A stretch of 62,544 nucleotides of DNA from the NCBI GenBank assembly GCA_041179425.1, contig JBEGTL010000001.1:1-62544 (forward strand). The letters are read 5' to 3'. Positions 41,655-50,307 of the stretch are shown here, piece after piece. The position numbers were made by a program, and so were the translations under genes. The notes beneath the pieces were generated by a model, which saw nothing but the letters and a program-made list of their open reading frames with translations, did no database searches and had not been told where the DNA came from. The first letter of the stretch is position 1. Every line of letters starts with the position of its first letter. The stretch is from DASUME01 sp041179425 (GTDB taxonomy: Bacteria; Myxococcota_A; Polyangia; Polyangiales; DASUME01).

Positions 41655-43952
41655 CTAGGCGTCTGCCAGTGCGTCCGGCATCGCCTTTTGTTCCTGCGGA
41701 TAAAAGCCCTCGATGCTGAACTCGCCGTTGGGCAGGTGCACCGGACGCGGGCAGAACTCTTCGCCGGGCGGGATGATCTCGGCCAGCAGCGGGTAGTACT
41801 CGAAGATGCCAGGCCCGTCGTAGGCGTGACAACGTTTGCCCATCTCCGACCAACGGAAGGCGCACACGTGCATCATCATCAGGTCGTAGCGCAAGAGACC
41901 GAGCGTCCAGAGCTGTGTCTGGTCCGTCGTCTGGGCGGCGCGTGCGGCCGCGGTCTGTGGGCTCTGTAGCTGGGCGAGGTACGCCTGTCGGCCGTCGATG
42001 ACCGTCTCGTGCAAAAACATGTGGTAGCGCCACGTGCTCTTGAGCTCGACCTTGGGCAGCGCGCTGCCGATGTGGTGCTGCTCGGTGCACAGGCGCATCA
42101 GCCAGGCGTAGCGCTCGAGCAGTCGCTCGAAGCGGGCGAGCTGCGCGATGCCGTAGCGTGCGAGCAGCGCCGAAGCGCGCTCGTGGATGTGCGCCCAGTC
42201 GCCCCGATCGCGCTGTAGCTCGGGCACGAGCTCGGCCCAGAACGTAGCTACGTCGGCGGTGGTCAGGTCGCTCTCGACGAGCACCGCCTCGTCAGGGGGG
42301 AGGCCGGCTGCGTACGCTTGTCCGATGCGCGTGAGCGCGCGTGAGCGACGCCGGTAGTCGACGAGATCGGGATGGAACGACTCGGGCTCGGGCAACGTCA
42401 GCGCGTACGGCCAGCTCTCGAGCTCGCGCGGCGGCATCAGCTGGCCGAGCCGACGGATGTGCCACCACTGGCCCGTCTTTTTGCGCGTACTCAGCGAGGT
42501 GGGCGTCATCAGGATGGAGCTGACGCGCACCAGCTTGGGCGGCGCGTCGGGGAACGGATTGGCGCCGAGCGCCTTGGTGATCACCGAGTCGCCTTCGAGC
42601 AAACGCTGCGCGACGCGATCGAGCCAGCTCGAGTGCGCGTACGACGAGTAAGGTGTGCCGTCGCTGATGATGGAGCCAAAGAAGCTGCCGTCCTGGATGC
42701 CTGCGGCCGCGTAGTACAGCGCCTGGTCGAGGCGCGGGTGGTGCGGCGCGACGAACGGTGCGCGCTGATCGGGGCGCGTCGGCATGTAGCGATAGCCGTA
42801 GGCGTGCCACGTCACGCCGTCGCGACTTCCCTCGAACACCGGCACCATGCGGGTGGGCGCCTGCGCGTAGGGCGGAAAGACGCCGTATGCGTTGGCGATC
42901 CGAAATGGCGCAAACGCCTTGAAGAACGGCAGCACCTTCTTGACCCACGGCTGGTTCCACGAGCCGTCGTCCCAGGGCCAGTGCACCCACGTGCGCGACA
43001 CCCAGGAGTTGAAGGCAAAGGCGGCGAGCGTGAGGACGAACAGCCCCGCGAGTGCGCCGTTGAGGAGCAGGCTGTGGGGGGTGAGTGCCTGGCTGGCCCA
43101 GGGCTCGGCGAAGACGTCGAAGATGGACGACTGGGTGTCGAGCAGGCAGGTCGCGAGCAGCACGTAGCCGATGTTGAAGTAGCCCCAGTTGCCCGTGAGC
43201 TGGATGCCGACCATCAGCATGGTGAGCGACACGAACGACACCACACGCAGTGGGCCCGAGAAGAAGCCGAGCATGGGAGCCACGACCTCCCCGAAAAACA
43301 TGAAGGCGAGGCTAGCCTTGTGCAGCCAGCCAGGTGCGTGGTGTGCGAACCAGGCGAGCGGCGACGGTAGCGGTGCCCACACAAAGAAGCCCTGCAGGTA
43401 GAGCGAGTCTTGTTTGGTGGTGCCGATGAACTTGACCTTCCCGAAGCCGATCATCAGGCGCAGGACGAACCAACGAAACATGAAGGCCACGGCGGGCAGG
43501 GGCAGGGCACTGGTGTGCAGCTCGGGGAGCGTGCCGACCAGAGGCAAAAACAGCACCAAAAAGCCGGCCTCTTGCAGCATCGTGTCCCACGGAAAGATCA
43601 ATCCCGCAGGCTCGAACGAGAGCCAGATCAGCCACGCGACAAAAAGTGCGAGGTAGCCAAGTGGTCCGCCGTACACGGCCGCGACGCCGCACAGCACACC
43701 GAGGATGGCCGCGCCGTGCAGCACCCGGTCGCTCGCGTGGAGCCAGAACAGGTTGGGGTACTCGAAGAAGCGGCGCAGCCCGGGGTAGTCGCGGTGGATT
43801 CGCGCGAGCTTGGTGGCGAGCGGCGACAAGCCCCGAGAGCCGACGGTGACGTCGATTTGGCTGACGATTGCGCCAAACGCCAACACGTACAGAACCCCCA
43901 CGAAACGTGGAATCAGCCCCCAGACGAGCTCAGGCGTAATGCCATTGGGCAT
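41655..43952 (-). CDS. Lipase maturation factor-like membrane protein A
   Basis: 765 residues: an N-terminal membrane domain of about eight helices contains FRWFVLRLMIGFGKVKFIGT, SLYLQGFFVWAPLPSPLAWF and LTGNWGYFNIGYVLLATCLL, the signature of lipase maturation factor (LMF/DUF1222) proteins in the HTTM/gamma-carboxylase-like group. The usual short C-terminal domain follows (PYAQAPTRMVPVFEGSRDGV, APHHPRLDQALYYAAAG). Then a further ~280-residue helical extension includes WRYHMFLHETVIDG and LLRYDLMMMHVCAFRW. Animal LMF1 folds lipases in the ER; bacterial functions are unknown. It is a paralogue of the divergent gene at 44290. Confidence 0.85.
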   Translation of the reverse strand: MPNGITPELVWGLIPRFVGVLYVLAFGAIVSQIDVTVGSRGLSPLATKLARIHRDYPGLRRFFEYPNLFWLHASDRVLHGAAILGVLCGVAAVYGGPLGYLALFVAWLIWLSFEPAGLIFPWDTMLQEAGFLVLFLPLVGTLPELHTSALPLPAVAFMFRWFVLRLMIGFGKVKFIGTTKQDSLYLQGFFVWAPLPSPLAWFAHHAPGWLHKASLAFMFFGEVVAPMLGFFSGPLRVVSFVSLTMLMVGIQLTGNWGYFNIGYVLLATCLLDTQSSIFDVFAEPWASQALTPHSLLLNGALAGLFVLTLAAFAFNSWVSRTWVHWPWDDGSWNQPWVKKVLPFFKAFAPFRIANAYGVFPPYAQAPTRMVPVFEGSRDGVTWHAYGYRYMPTRPDQRAPFVAPHHPRLDQALYYAAAGIQDGSFFGSIISDGTPYSSYAHSSWLDRVAQRLLEGDSVITKALGANPFPDAPPKLVRVSSILMTPTSLSTRKKTGQWWHIRRLGQLMPPRELESWPYALTLPEPESFHPDLVDYRRRSRALTRIGQAYAAGLPPDEAVLVESDLTTADVATFWAELVPELQRDRGDWAHIHERASALLARYGIAQLARFERLLERYAWLMRLCTEQHHIGSALPKVELKSTWRYHMFLHETVIDGRQAYLAQLQSPQTAAARAAQTTDQTQLWTLGLLRYDLMMMHVCAFRWSEMGKRCHAYDGPGIFEYYPLLAEIIPPGEEFCPRPVHLPNGEFSIEGFYPQEQKAMPDALADA

Positions 43953-44289
43953 ATGGTGTTTCCCTCAGGAGGTCAGAAGCCTCGATCGCTAACACGGGAG
44001 GCCACGGTAGAGCACTGCAATGAGACTCCGGTGCGGCTTGGTCCCGACAATCGAGCGCTGCGATCGATGCAAAAGTGAACTGTTGCTGCTGCACGCCGAC
44101 GCCTCGCCCAAACCCCGCCATTGTGCGATCTGACTGACGCGTTCGCGATTGCGCCAGAGGCGCCGACGAGCATTGAGCCGGGTGCGCTGCGCGTGTAGGG
44201 TCGGGGCTCGGTAGACACGGAAACGAGTGTGGACCTGACCACGGTGGAGACCGACTCTCCGCCGGACTTGTCGCGACGAGAGGATCGGG
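43953..44289. other. Divergent intergenic region between the two LMF-like genes
   Basis: 337 bp with no gene seen. It must contain the promoters of both LMF-like paralogues, but no reliable -35/-10, operator or riboswitch-like structure was recognised. Confidence 0.45.
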
Positions 44290-46605
44290 ATGTTGGAGAC
44301 GTTGACGGCTGAGCTGGTATGGGGCCTGGTCCCACGGTTCGTCGGAGTGATCTACCTGCTCGCGTTCGGAGCGTTGATCCCGCAGCACGAGATCATGCCG
44401 GGGGCACGCCGCCTGGCCCCGCTCGGGCTCTTGCGCGCGCGCATTCGCCGCGACTTCCCCGGGCTACGGCGCTACTTCGAGTTCCCCACCGTGCTGTGGA
44501 TCGACGACAGCGAGTTCACACAAAAGGCGCTGCTCTGGGCGGGCGCCCTGTGTGGTGCATGCGCCGTGTACGGCGGGCCCTACGCCTTCTACGCGCTGCT
44601 AGTCGGGTGGATCATCTGGCTCTCCGTCGAGCCGCGCGGACTCATCTTCCCGTGGGACACCATGCTGCAGGAAGTGGGCTTTTTGGTGCTGTTTCTGCCC
44701 GCGGGCGAGACACTGCCCAGCCTGCTGGCGACGGCGCTGCCGCTGCCCTCGGTGGCCTTCGTGTTCCGCTGGTTCGTGCTGCGTTTGGTGCTGGGTTTCG
44801 GCAAGGACAAGTTTGTCGGCACCACCAAACAAGACCTGCTGTACCTGCGCGGCTTCTTTGTGTGGATGCCGCTGCCCACGCCGCTGGGTTGGTACGCTCA
44901 TCACGCGCCCGCTTGGTTCTTGCGGGCCAGCCTCGGCTTCATGTTCTTCGCCGAGATCATCGCGCCCGTGCTTGGGCTGTTTTCGGGCCCGCTGCGGGTC
45001 GTCTCGTTCGTCACGCTGGTCGGGCTGATGGCCGGCATTCATGCAACTGGCAACTGGGGGTTCTTTAACCTCGGCTTCGTCATGCTCAGCGTGTGTCTGC
45101 TCGACACCAAGTCTTCCATCTTCGACCTGCAGCTCGAGCCGTGGGCCAGCCGGCTCACCACCTTCCCGGACGTGGCGATCCATTCGACGATGGCCGGCTT
45201 GTTCTTGGTGAGCCTGCTCTACGTGTTCAACAACTCGTGGTTCATGCGCACCTGGCTGCACTGGCCGGCCGACATGTTCCCGCTCCCACACAAGTGGGTC
45301 CCGTGGGTCGCGCGCTTCAACGCGGCGCTCGAGCCGCTGCGCTGGCTCGCTCCGTTCCGCGTGGTCAACGGCTACGGCGTGTTTCCCCCGCACTCCATGC
45401 CCCCGATGCGCCTCCTGCCCGTGCTCGAGGGCAGCGACGATGGCGTCACCTGGAAGCAGTACGGGTACAGACACATCCCCAGCTTCGCGCACTCGCGGCC
45501 GCCGTTCATCGCGCCCTACCACGCGCGGCTCGATCAGATCACGTACTACATGACCATGGGCATCGACAGTGGCAGCCTGTTCGGCTCGCTGTTTCCGCTC
45601 GCCAATCCGTACACCATCAACGCGCGCGTGATCATGTTCGACCTGCTCGCGCAGCGTGTGCTCTCGGGCGACCCGCACCTGCTTCGCCAGCTCGGCCACA
45701 ACCCCTTTCCCGAGGCGCCGCCGACGCTCGTCCGGGTCGGCATGATCGGGATGACGCCCACGCGGCCGAGCGAGCTGCGCGCGACCGGGGAGTGGTGGCA
45801 CGTGCGGCGCCTGGGCACGCTGGTGCCGGCGCGCGGCGTGACGACCTGGCTCAACGAGCTGCTGATTCCGGAGCCCGAGCTGTTCCATCCCGATCTCGTG
45901 CGCTGGCGTGATCGCGCCGCGCCGCTGCGCGCAATCGTGGCCGCGCACGCAGCGGGTCAGCACCCCGACCAGGCCGTGTTGGCCGGCAGCGACCTCACTC
46001 TGGCCGACGTCGAGTGCCTGTGGAACGAGCTCGTGCCCATGCTGGCCGAGGCACGCGGCGACTGGACGCGCATGCACGAGCGCGAAGACGCGGTCACGGC
46101 GCGTTTTGGTCCCGTCGCGCTGTATCGTCTCGAGCGCGTGTTCGAGCGCTACGTGTGGTTGTTGCGCAAGCAGACCGGGCGCCATCGTTTTGGCCTCACA
46201 GAGCCGTCGCTGCCGGTGCAGAGCAACTTCCGCTACCACATGCTCATGCACGAGATCGTGCTCGACGGGCGCGCTGCCTACCACGCCGTGATGGCCGACC
46301 CCGCGCGCGTGGTCGAGCGTGTCGAGCGCTCCACCGATGCGACGCAGCTGTGGGCGCTCACGCTGTTCCGCTACGACCAGGTGATGCTGCACGTCAGCAC
46401 ATTCCGCTGCTCGCAGATGGGTCTGCAGAGCAAGATGCACGGGCTGCCGAGCTTCTTCGAGTACTACGACCTGCTCGTGGAGCAGGTGCCGCGCGGCGAA
46501 GAGTTCTGCCCCAAGTTCGTGCTGCACGAAGACGGCGAGCACACCATCGAGGGCTTCTACCCGCCGCCTCCGCTGCTCACGAGCACCCGCGCGCAAGAGG
46601 GCTGA
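44290..46605 (+). CDS. Lipase maturation factor-like membrane protein B
   Basis: ATG 44290 (MLETLTAELVWGLVPRFVGV) starts a 771-residue paralogue of the protein at 41655, similar over its whole length: FPWDTMLQEVGFLVLFLPAG, FRWFVLRLVLGFGKDKFVGT, TGNWGFFNLGFVMLSVCLLD, then PPMRLLPVLEGSDDGVTWKQ and the same C-terminal extension (FRYHMLMHEIVLDG, LFRYDQVMLHVSTFRCSQMG, GEEFCPKFVLHEDGEHTIEG). Both carry ~280 extra residues beyond ordinary bacterial LMF-like proteins. Divergent duplication suggests two variants of one membrane-bound activity, perhaps acting as a complex. Confidence 0.85.
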   Translation: MLETLTAELVWGLVPRFVGVIYLLAFGALIPQHEIMPGARRLAPLGLLRARIRRDFPGLRRYFEFPTVLWIDDSEFTQKALLWAGALCGACAVYGGPYAFYALLVGWIIWLSVEPRGLIFPWDTMLQEVGFLVLFLPAGETLPSLLATALPLPSVAFVFRWFVLRLVLGFGKDKFVGTTKQDLLYLRGFFVWMPLPTPLGWYAHHAPAWFLRASLGFMFFAEIIAPVLGLFSGPLRVVSFVTLVGLMAGIHATGNWGFFNLGFVMLSVCLLDTKSSIFDLQLEPWASRLTTFPDVAIHSTMAGLFLVSLLYVFNNSWFMRTWLHWPADMFPLPHKWVPWVARFNAALEPLRWLAPFRVVNGYGVFPPHSMPPMRLLPVLEGSDDGVTWKQYGYRHIPSFAHSRPPFIAPYHARLDQITYYMTMGIDSGSLFGSLFPLANPYTINARVIMFDLLAQRVLSGDPHLLRQLGHNPFPEAPPTLVRVGMIGMTPTRPSELRATGEWWHVRRLGTLVPARGVTTWLNELLIPEPELFHPDLVRWRDRAAPLRAIVAAHAAGQHPDQAVLAGSDLTLADVECLWNELVPMLAEARGDWTRMHEREDAVTARFGPVALYRLERVFERYVWLLRKQTGRHRFGLTEPSLPVQSNFRYHMLMHEIVLDGRAAYHAVMADPARVVERVERSTDATQLWALTLFRYDQVMLHVSTFRCSQMGLQSKMHGLPSFFEYYDLLVEQVPRGEEFCPKFVLHEDGEHTIEGFYPPPPLLTSTRAQEG

Positions 46606-46696
46606 AGTCTGGGACGACCTAGCCCACCATGAAACAGTGACGGATGGAGTCGGAGCCGTGGTGCGAGGCGCCGCCGGTTCTGAGGAGCCCCCGGAG

Positions 46697-46736
46697 CGGA
46701 CTTCCTGTCCGTGAGGAGGCACCGCAGGAAGCGGTG
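46697..46736. terminator. Two adjacent small hairpins with complementary loops
   Basis: CGGAC-TTCCT-GTCCG at 46697-46711 and CACCGC-AGGAA-GCGGTG at 46720-46736 are perfect stems of 5 and 6 bp. They lie between convergent LMF-like B and methyltransferase C. The loops TTCCT and AGGAA are mutually complementary. A role in termination is inferred from position only. Confidence 0.4.
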
Positions 46737-46760
46737 GCGGATCGCGCCGCGGATCCGGCT

Positions 46761-47723
46761 CTAGCCGTTACTGTTTCGAGCCAGCATGTGGCGGTAGGCG
46801 TTGATCTGGTGGACTACGCGGCCACCGTTGCTCAGCGCCGAAGCGGGTAGGGCGCGCTCGAGCAGCGTGGTGTGCTGAATGAACGTGGACCCGTACTGAA
46901 TCATCGCGCTCGGCTCGGCGAGAAAGCGCGTGAACACGGGTGCCGCGCGCCTGACCTGCGTGCGGAACGTGCTCTGTGGCTTCATACGCCGACGAATCGC
47001 GGCCTTGACCTGCTCGGAGATGTCGCTGTCGTTCTCCCAGCGTAGACCGTGCCCAGCGTCGGCCTTGCAGCGCTCGAGCTCTTGTTTGCGCTCGTCGGTG
47101 ACGAAGTCGACCCAGGAGAAGTGTCCGCCCGGCTTGAGCACGCGGCCCACCTCTTTGAAGAACGCGCCGAGGTTGGGGTAGTTGTGCGAGCTCTCCACGT
47201 TGAGGACGACGTCGAACTCAGCGTCGCCGAACGGTAGGTTCTCCGCGTCGCCGTGGACGTAGTGCAGCACCTCGGGGCGCGAGAAACGCGCGTTGGCGCG
47301 AGCGACCGCGAGGCGCGCGAGATCGACGCCCACGAACGTGCTCTGACGCTCGTTGCGCGAGAGGAAGTTGAGCCCGGCGCCGGCGCCGCTGCCGACCTCG
47401 AGGATCTTGCGCGGCGTGCCTTCGACCGAGGGCACCTGGTGCAGCGTGAAGTAGTACAGCTGCTCGGAGTAGCCGTCCGAGCCATGGCGATCGTACTCGC
47501 CGAGTTTCTGCTCGATCTGGTGGTGTGCTCGCTCGTCGAACAGGCCCCAGTTCCAGAACGGAAGCGCAAAGTCGTCGGCCCAGTCGTCGTACGAGGCGCT
47601 GACCTGCTTTTTGATCGACTCTTGTTCGCTGTTGGTCAGGCTCTGACTCTGACCGCTGATCATGAGTCGTGCGAGAGCGTTCCCGTAGTCGCTCCAGGTC
47701 TTGTGCTCTCTGCGCAGGTTCAT
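46761..47723 (-). CDS. Class I SAM-dependent methyltransferase C
   Basis: ATG 47723 (MNLRREHKTWSDYGNALARL) follows AGGAG on the minus strand at about 47728-47732. The 320 residues contain RKILEVGSGAGAGLNFLSRN (motif I), FVGVDLARLAVARAN (motif II region), GDAENLPFGDAEFDVVLNVE and GRVLKPGGHFSWVDF (motif III). It resembles phthiotriol/phenolphthiotriol-dimycocerosate or sterol C-24-type methyltransferases more than A and B. The C-terminal ~110 residues are helical and probably form a substrate lid. It is 51 bp downstream of the P450 gene, so the two are likely one transcript. Confidence 0.85.
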   Translation of the reverse strand: MNLRREHKTWSDYGNALARLMISGQSQSLTNSEQESIKKQVSASYDDWADDFALPFWNWGLFDERAHHQIEQKLGEYDRHGSDGYSEQLYYFTLHQVPSVEGTPRKILEVGSGAGAGLNFLSRNERQSTFVGVDLARLAVARANARFSRPEVLHYVHGDAENLPFGDAEFDVVLNVESSHNYPNLGAFFKEVGRVLKPGGHFSWVDFVTDERKQELERCKADAGHGLRWENDSDISEQVKAAIRRRMKPQSTFRTQVRRAAPVFTRFLAEPSAMIQYGSTFIQHTTLLERALPASALSNGGRVVHQINAYRHMLARNSNG

Positions 47724-47773
47724 TCCAAATCTCCTTTGCTGTATCGGTTGGGCATGGTCGGGTCCGGAGCTAC

Positions 47774-49231
47774 TCACCGCGCGACGAGCCGAAGGCCCAC
47801 GCTGCCTGAGACGCAGCCGAGAGGTCTGTACACATGCGACGCTTCGTACTCTTTTTGCAGAAAGAACGAGCAGCGCGTGAGGAGGGTGTGAAAAAACACC
47901 TTGGCTTGTAGCGTCGCGAGCTGCATGCCGATGCACACGTGCGCGCCGCCCCCAAACGGACTGAAGATGGCGGGGTGCCGCTTGTGCTCCGCGCGCTCGG
48001 GCGAAAAACGCTCGGGGTCGAAGGTCAGCGGCTGGGTCCACCAATCTGGATGGCGACCCAGGCAGCCCGCCATGGCGCCGACCAGCGTGCCGGCGAGCAG
48101 CTTGTGGCCCCCGATCTCGACGTCGCACAGCGCGCGGCGCGGAAGGAAGTCGGTGATGGGCATGAGTCGTAGCGACTCTTTCCACACCCACTCGAGCTGA
48201 TCGAGCTTCGAGAGCCCCTTGGCGTCGAGCGCGCGCGCTCCCACTTGGTCGGCCTTTTCGCGCAGGCGCCGCTGCCACGGGATGTGTTTGGCGAGCAGGT
48301 AGGCCATGCTGGTGATGCCGAGCGACGTGGAGTCGTGCGCCCCGAGCATCATCGTCAGAAACACGCGCACCAGCGCATGGTCGGTCAGCTCGCCGGCGAC
48401 TCCGGTCAGTTGACAAAGCTGACTGAACAGGTCGTTGCCTGGGGAGGCGCGGCGGGCAGGCGCGAGCGCGACGAAGTAGTCCGTGAGGTAGCCGTACGCG
48501 CGCTTGGCGCGGGAGAGCCAGGGGTTGAGGGCCTGCCTGCGCACGAGCGCCTGGGCGCCCGACGAGGTGTGCCGCAAGGCGTCGTCGATGCGGGCCAGGT
48601 CTTCTGGATCTTCGATGCCCGTCAGCAAGCGGTTGGAGATCGCAGGAAACAACGCCTGCATGGCGGGCTTGAGGTGCACGCCGCCATCGGTGATCCAGCC
48701 TGCGATGGCACGGTCGACCTGCGGACGAGCGATCTCCAGGTAGCCGCGGATGGCGCTCGCGGAGAAGGCAGGCTGCATCAGCCGACGCACCACGCTGTGA
48801 TCTGCGAAGTCGAGTGTCAGCAGGGAGCCGGGGTTGCCACCCTCTGCGTTGAGCCCGTCGAAGAACAGGTACTCCCACGCCATCGCGGTGGACCAGACGC
48901 TCTGCTCGTTGCGCAGGATCTTCTGGACCTCGTCGGCCGCGCACACAGCCACCATGGGCTGGGTCATGTACATCGAGCGATAGAGCTCGCCGTGGCGCTG
49001 CTGCATACGCTCGGCATGGGCGACGCCTGAACGGAAGGCGCCGTACATGGACTTGAGAGACGCGCTCACACCGACTTGGCCGGGAAGGCTCGTGGGGGGC
49101 AAGACGGGCCCAGGCACGCCCACGGGCGCTTCTGCACGTCCGATGCTGGCGAGAATGGCGCGGGCCGCTTGCGGTGCTGAACTCGAAGCGGCATTTGATC
49201 GGGATGCGTCTAGTGACGCGGTTTCGGACAT
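47774..49231 (-). CDS. Cytochrome P450
   Basis: ATG 49231 (MSETASLDASRSNAASSSAP) gives 485 residues, normal for a soluble bacterial P450 with a ~40-residue disordered start. Visible motifs: I-helix MLGAHDSTSLGI (the D-S-T in place of the usual E-T, an oxygen-activation variant), ExxR as WVWKESLRLMP, the meander FDPERFSPERAEHKR, and haem loop FSPFGGGAHVCIGMQLA with the axial Cys. The open frame extends upstream through the 36-bp repeats to 49564, but those codons are repeat-derived. Redox partners are not adjacent. Likely hydroxylates a lipid or polyketide-like substrate of this cluster. Confidence 0.92.
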   Translation of the reverse strand: MSETASLDASRSNAASSSAPQAARAILASIGRAEAPVGVPGPVLPPTSLPGQVGVSASLKSMYGAFRSGVAHAERMQQRHGELYRSMYMTQPMVAVCAADEVQKILRNEQSVWSTAMAWEYLFFDGLNAEGGNPGSLLTLDFADHSVVRRLMQPAFSASAIRGYLEIARPQVDRAIAGWITDGGVHLKPAMQALFPAISNRLLTGIEDPEDLARIDDALRHTSSGAQALVRRQALNPWLSRAKRAYGYLTDYFVALAPARRASPGNDLFSQLCQLTGVAGELTDHALVRVFLTMMLGAHDSTSLGITSMAYLLAKHIPWQRRLREKADQVGARALDAKGLSKLDQLEWVWKESLRLMPITDFLPRRALCDVEIGGHKLLAGTLVGAMAGCLGRHPDWWTQPLTFDPERFSPERAEHKRHPAIFSPFGGGAHVCIGMQLATLQAKVFFHTLLTRCSFFLQKEYEASHVYRPLGCVSGSVGLRLVAR

Positions 49232-49428
49232 CGTCGCTCCTCGGGTGCCTGCGCGCTCGCGCACCCGCAGCGCGACTGTTGCCTGCAAGTTGGCCTGCCG
49301 AAAAGTCTCTTCTGTCGTATGCGGCGAGATTCGCACGCACCCGAGCGCAAATGGTGGCCCTGAGCTCAGACTACCGACGACGCGGTCCGAAAACTGCGTT
49401 GCCACTATCACTGCGCCCTGCCGTCGAA

Positions 49429-49536
49429 GCGCGCGGTCTTCCGCGCGCGAGCGAAGAGCCGACGGCGCGCGGTCTTCCGCGCGCGAGCGAAGTGCCGACG
49501 GCGCGCGGTCTTCCGCGCGCGAGCGAAGAGCCGACG
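49429..49536. repeat. Three tandem 36-bp GC-rich hairpin repeats upstream of the P450 gene
   Basis: Units 49429-49464, 49465-49500 and 49501-49536 are identical except for one base (AAGAG versus AAGTG), with the first 8 bases of a fourth after them. Each unit holds a perfect stem GCGCGCGG-TCTT-CCGCGCGC of 8 bp. The array lies about 200 bp before the P450 start and 6 bp from the DUF2505 stop. Confidence 0.9.
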
Positions 49537-49541
49537 GCGCG

Positions 49542-50069
49542 CTACGACCGATGCGGTAGACCACTCGCGGCCACGCCGTGCGTTCGAATCCAACGGTTGA
49601 GGAAATCGGCCGCGCGATTGTGTGCGTCTCGCTGGGTCCGCTCGAGAAACTTCTCGATGAGTCCGCCCACGCCGTAGACCTTGACGGTATTCTCGACTAC
49701 GGTCACGCGCTCACAGCGTGTTCCGTCACCCAGCGGACGCGTGCTGATCTCGAACGTCGTGCCGAACTTGTCGGCATTCTGTTTGGGCACGCAGCGCGCG
49801 CTGTACTGCTTCCGCACGCTGTCGTAGTCCCCAAACTCGCTGTACGAGCCATCGCCCACGAACTTCTTGGCGAAGCTCGGCAGCTCGACCTGGGCGGTGT
49901 AGTCGATGCGCCAGCGGGTGCCGACGTCGCTGACCTGCTCTTCGACGACCTCGTAGCTGCCGGGACTGCCGAGGTCCTGCCACATGGCCAGTGCCACATT
50001 CTGGTCCAAAAACAGCTTCCAGAAGCTGTCGACGTCCGTTTCGATGGTGTGACGTACCGTGTAGCCCAA
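49542..50069 (-). CDS. START-fold DUF2505 protein
   Basis: The 175 residues match DUF2505, a Bet-v1/START-like family: MGYTVRHTIETDVDSFWKLF at the first strand and helix, VVEEQVSDVGTRWRIDYTAQ, RCERVTVVENTVKVYGVGGL and a long closing helix (EKFLERTQRDAHNRAADFLN). The fold surrounds a hydrophobic cavity; ligand unknown. The stop lies at the edge of the repeat array, so the last few residues (AASGLPHRS) may be repeat-derived. First gene of a minus-strand set with the P450 and methyltransferase C. It could present or carry the lipophilic substrate. Confidence 0.75.
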   Translation of the reverse strand: MGYTVRHTIETDVDSFWKLFLDQNVALAMWQDLGSPGSYEVVEEQVSDVGTRWRIDYTAQVELPSFAKKFVGDGSYSEFGDYDSVRKQYSARCVPKQNADKFGTTFEISTRPLGDGTRCERVTVVENTVKVYGVGGLIEKFLERTQRDAHNRAADFLNRWIRTHGVAASGLPHRS

Positions 50070-50307
50070 GGCCCGACCTCCCGCTGTGGCTCTGCCTTAG
50101 CTCGCGAGCGAGCCGCGGTCACCTGTCCAGGCGCAGCACGGTTCCGTGGTGCAGAGCTCGAAAGATCCGTTTTTCGACAGTCTCCTACCTCGGGCGCCGT
50201 CCCCACGAACGGAGGACGCTGAAGCTCCAACACGGGACGATTCGGTCCCACCCGGGACAATCACGGACCCTCGTCAGCGCACCGTTTTTGAGCGGCCCCG
50301 GTAGATT

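Noticed and set aside
46761..49340. One 859-residue minus-strand protein joining methyltransferase C and upstream sequence
   Set aside because: The part before MNLRREHKTW is the out-of-frame shadow of the P450 gene; a ribosome-binding site sits before ATG 47723.
49429..49536. CRISPR array
   Set aside because: Direct tandem 36-bp units have no spacers between them and there are no cas genes.
49231..49564. N-terminal extension of the P450 through the 36-bp repeats
   Set aside because: It would add 111 residues including a repeated RAEDRAPSALRS unit that is just translated repeat DNA; P450s of this type need no such extension.
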